Of a stretch of DNA of 16,807 bases, positions 14,815 through 16,807 are shown one piece after another. Each line of letters opens with the position of its first letter. Within the stretch, counting starts at the first letter, position 1. The notes beneath the pieces are model-generated. The model was not told the origin of the DNA. It did not search any database and worked only from the letters and a program-made list of their open reading frames with translations. The stretch is taken from positions 1 to 16,807 of the forward strand of contig CALNBT010000101.1 in NCBI GenBank assembly GCA_937874345.1, in the 5' to 3' direction. The position numbers and the translations under genes are program-made. Origin of the DNA: an uncultured Prevotella sp. GTDB lineage: Bacteria; Bacteroidota; Bacteroidia; Bacteroidales; Bacteroidaceae.

Positions 14815-14822
14815 TAACTTTG
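14815..14822 (+). promoter_or_regulatory. -7 box of clpP-clpX
   Basis: TAACTTTG matches TAnnTTTG exactly and lies 69 bases before the clpP ATG, so transcription would begin near 14829. No clear -33 element is seen. A terminator-like hairpin follows within about 10 bases of the predicted start. Confidence 0.45.
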
Positions 14823-14837
14823 TATAATCAAGGTTTT

Positions 14838-14865
14838 AAAAGAGTCGGTAACCTCTCTTTTTTTT
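14838..14865 (+). terminator. Terminator-like hairpin in the clpP leader
   Basis: AAAAGAG (14838-14844) pairs with CTCTTTT (14855-14861), and the 3' arm runs into eight T. It may be the tig terminator, or an attenuator acting on the clpP promoter just upstream. AGGTT (14831-14835) with AACCT (14850-14854) forms a crossing alternative helix, so the two pairings are mutually exclusive or form a pseudoknot. The stem is short and AT-rich, so efficiency is uncertain. Confidence 0.5.
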
Positions 14866-14891
14866 ATGTTTAATCGATAAGTATAAATCAG

Positions 14892-15557
14892 ATGAACGAT
14901 TTTAAAAAATATGCTACAAAGCATTTGGGCATGAATGGAATGGTACTTGATGATGTTATCAAAAGCCAAGCCCAATATCTCAATCCCTATATTTTGGAAG
15001 AACGCCAACTAAACGTAACACAAATGGATGTGTTCTCTAGGTTGATGATGGATAGAATTATTTTTTTGGGGACAGAAATAGATGATTATACAGCCAATAC
15101 TCTTCAAGCACAGCTACTGTATCTTGATAGTGCAGATAGTGGCAAGGATATCTCTATTTACATCAATAGTCCTGGTGGAAGCGTGACGGCTGGGCTTGGT
15201 ATTTATGATACAATGCAATTTATTTCTTCAGATGTCGCTACAATTTGTACAGGTATGGCAGCATCAATGGCAGCAGTGTTGCTCGTTGCTGGACAAGAAG
15301 GAAAACGCAGCGCGTTGACTCATAGTCGAGTGATGATACATCAGCCATTAGGTGGCGTACAGGGTCAGGCTTCCGATATCGAAATAGAAGCTAAAGAGAT
15401 TCAAAAATTCAAGAAAGAACTCTATACTATTATTGCGAACCACTCTCATACACCTTACGAAAAGGTATGGCAAGATTCGGATCGTAACTACTGGATGAAT
15501 GCTGATGAAGCAAAAGAGTATGGTATGATTGATGAAGTTTTAACAAAGAAGAAGTAA
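14892..15557 (+). CDS. clpP: ATP-dependent Clp protease proteolytic subunit
   Basis: Serine peptidase that forms a 14-subunit chamber and degrades proteins fed in by ClpX or another unfoldase. The product is 221 aa, with an N-terminal extension relative to E. coli ClpP (207 with its propeptide). The nucleophile is Ser125 in GMAASMA and the base His150 in VMIHQPLGG; SPGGSVTAG (93-101) forms the oxyanion region. The third triad position, 49 residues after the histidine in E. coli and S. aureus ClpP, is Asn199 here (DSDRNYW; AAC at 15486-15488) instead of Asp. The rest of the fold looks intact and the reading frame is undamaged. It lies 9 bases upstream of clpX and is surely co-transcribed with it. 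Confidence 0.96.
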   Translation: MNDFKKYATKHLGMNGMVLDDVIKSQAQYLNPYILEERQLNVTQMDVFSRLMMDRIIFLGTEIDDYTANTLQAQLLYLDSADSGKDISIYINSPGGSVTAGLGIYDTMQFISSDVATICTGMAASMAAVLLVAGQEGKRSALTHSRVMIHQPLGGVQGQASDIEIEAKEIQKFKKELYTIIANHSHTPYEKVWQDSDRNYWMNADEAKEYGMIDEVLTKKK

Positions 15558-15566
15558 AAATCAAGG

Positions 15567-16807
15567 ATGGCAAAATCTAAAAAAGCATGCAGCTTTTGTG
15601 GTAAAGGTGAAGATGAAGTAAGATTGTTGATAACTGGACTCAATGCATACATTTGTGAAAATTGTGCACAACAAGCCTATCAAATAGCGTTATCGGCAGG
15701 TGTGCTCAATCCGGCAACGTCGGAAAAGCATGCTGCAGATGAGCCTTTTCAACTCAAAAAGATACCCAAGCCTCAAGATATCAAACAATATCTCGATGAA
15801 TATGTCATTGGACAAGATGATGCAAAGCGCTACCTGTCGGTAGCTGTCTACAATCATTACAAACGTTTGCAGCAATCAAAGGATGATAGTGGGGTTGAGA
15901 TAGAGAAAAGTAATATCATCATGGTGGGATCAACAGGAACAGGTAAAACTCTTTTGGCACGAACCATAGCCAAATTGTTAGATGTTCCCTTTACCATTGT
16001 TGATGCTACTGTCTTTACAGAGGCTGGCTATGTAGGCGAAGATGTCGAAAGTATCCTGTCAAGGCTTTTACAGGTGGCTAATTACAATGTTCCTGCAGCC
16101 GAGCGAGGTATTGTTTTTGTCGATGAAATTGACAAGATCGCGCGTAAAAGTGATAACCCTTCCATTACACGAGATGTCAGTGGAGAAGGTGTTCAACAGG
16201 GCTTGTTGAAACTTTTGGAAGGTACCATGGTAAATGTTCCTCCACAGGGCGGCCGAAAACATCCTGATCAAGAATATGTCCACGTGGACACTAAAAATAT
16301 TTTGTTCATCTGTGGTGGCGCTTTTGATGGCATCGAACGCAAGATAGCTCAGCGTCTAAACACACATGTAGTAGGGTACAATTCGGTACAGAATGTCAGG
16401 AAGATAGATAAGGGTGACTTGATGCAGTATATTCTTCCACAGGATTTGAAATCTTTTGGCTTGATTCCTGAAATCATTGGTCGCTTGCCAGTGTTGACGT
16501 ATTTGAATCCTCTTGACCGTGATGCCTTAAGGCGCATCTTATTAGAGCCTAAGAATTCGATCATCAAACAGTATGTCAAACTTTTCGAAATGGACGGTAT
16601 TACTTTGACATTTGAAGATGCTGTTCTCGACTATGTTGTGGATAAGGCTGTGGAATATAAGTTGGGAGCCCGCGGTTTGCGCTCAATTGTAGAATCAATG
16701 ATGACCAATGCAATGTTTGAAGTGCCCTCTAAACATGTGAAGACGTTTAAAGTGACGCTCAACTATGCGAAAGCAGAATTGGAGAAATCGCATCTTCAGA
16801 AATTGGA
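15567..16807 (+). CDS. clpX: ATP-dependent Clp protease unfoldase ClpX (3' end cut)
   Basis: AAA+ unfoldase that recognises tagged or misfolded proteins and threads them into ClpP. The first 413 codons are in the window; the gene runs past the end, near its expected C-terminus (E. coli ClpX has 424). An N-terminal zinc finger has Cys8, Cys11, Cys30 and Cys33 (CSFC, CENC). The AAA+ domain has Walker A GSTGTGKT (121-128), pore loop GYVG (154-157), Walker B IVFVDEID (182-189) and the sensor-2 arginine region GARGLRSIV (367-375). The loop that docks on ClpP, IGF in E. coli, reads VGY (269-271) inside NTHVVGYNSV. Walker A has Ser for the usual Pro/Glu in its second position. The ATG at 15567 is 9 bases after the clpP stop. 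Confidence 0.96.
   Translation, partial: MAKSKKACSFCGKGEDEVRLLITGLNAYICENCAQQAYQIALSAGVLNPATSEKHAADEPFQLKKIPKPQDIKQYLDEYVIGQDDAKRYLSVAVYNHYKRLQQSKDDSGVEIEKSNIIMVGSTGTGKTLLARTIAKLLDVPFTIVDATVFTEAGYVGEDVESILSRLLQVANYNVPAAERGIVFVDEIDKIARKSDNPSITRDVSGEGVQQGLLKLLEGTMVNVPPQGGRKHPDQEYVHVDTKNILFICGGAFDGIERKIAQRLNTHVVGYNSVQNVRKIDKGDLMQYILPQDLKSFGLIPEIIGRLPVLTYLNPLDRDALRRILLEPKNSIIKQYVKLFEMDGITLTFEDAVLDYVVDKAVEYKLGARGLRSIVESMMTNAMFEVPSKHVKTFKVTLNYAKAELEKSHLQKL

Noticed and set aside
1..16807. CRISPR arrays, insertion sequences, phage genes or a defence island
   Set aside because: No regularly spaced direct repeats, transposase or integrase motifs, terminal inverted repeats or toxin-antitoxin-like gene pairs were seen. 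Apart from the kinase, the lipoprotein and the glycoside hydrolase, every gene is a recognisable housekeeping gene.

Overview
The window reads as chromosomal DNA of a Bacteroidota member, most likely Prevotellaceae or a close relative. The signs are Bacteroidota-type -7 promoter boxes (TAnnTTTG) upstream of several transcription units, A-rich gene starts with almost no Shine-Dalgarno sequences, and a DUF177-rpmF-fabH-era-der gene order. There is also a large secreted glycoside hydrolase whose C-terminal tail (NLQGQIV...GIYIVNGKK) is of the type common in Prevotella and Bacteroides secreted proteins. Base composition is moderately AT-rich throughout and no mobile element is visible.

Layout, left to right. 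(1) 177-1343: an orphan membrane sensor histidine kinase. (2) 1344-1725: a gene-free stretch ending in a good promoter. (3) 1726-6399: a rightward housekeeping block of DUF177/YceD, ribosomal protein L32, FabH, the GTPases Era and Der, and a small lipoprotein. A terminator-like hairpin sits before era, and a 240-base structured spacer with an unusually strong Shine-Dalgarno sequence sits before der. (4) 6556-6611: a very strong bidirectional terminator. (5) 6627-7526, leftward: an LptB-type LPS-export ATPase with an extra N-terminal tail. It shares a divergent promoter region with (6) mlaE-mlaF (7675-9203), the permease and ATPase of a phospholipid transporter, with no mlaD after them. (7) 9309-9349: a shared terminator. 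(8) 9351-13235, leftward: a 1294-residue secreted multidomain enzyme, GH2 plus a GH43-like propeller, with a duplicated beta-sandwich module on each side of the propeller. (9) 13403-16807: the conserved order tig-clpP-clpX, with clpX cut by the window end.

The genes fall into ribosome assembly (L32, DUF177, Era, Der), fatty-acid initiation (FabH), outer-membrane lipid traffic (LptB, MlaEF), protein folding and turnover (trigger factor, ClpP, ClpX), and one carbohydrate-degrading enzyme placed among them without a SusC/SusD pair.

I did not find a clearly new multi-gene system. The observations most worth a second look are at residue and architecture level. ClpP carries Asn where the catalytic Asp of the Ser-His-Asp triad should be, and the neighbouring ClpX has VGY where the ClpP-docking IGF loop should be. 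The GH43-like propeller of the fusion enzyme lacks its expected acid Glu. der has a strong Shine-Dalgarno behind a hairpin-rich leader, and the clpP leader has a promoter followed almost at once by a terminator-like hairpin.
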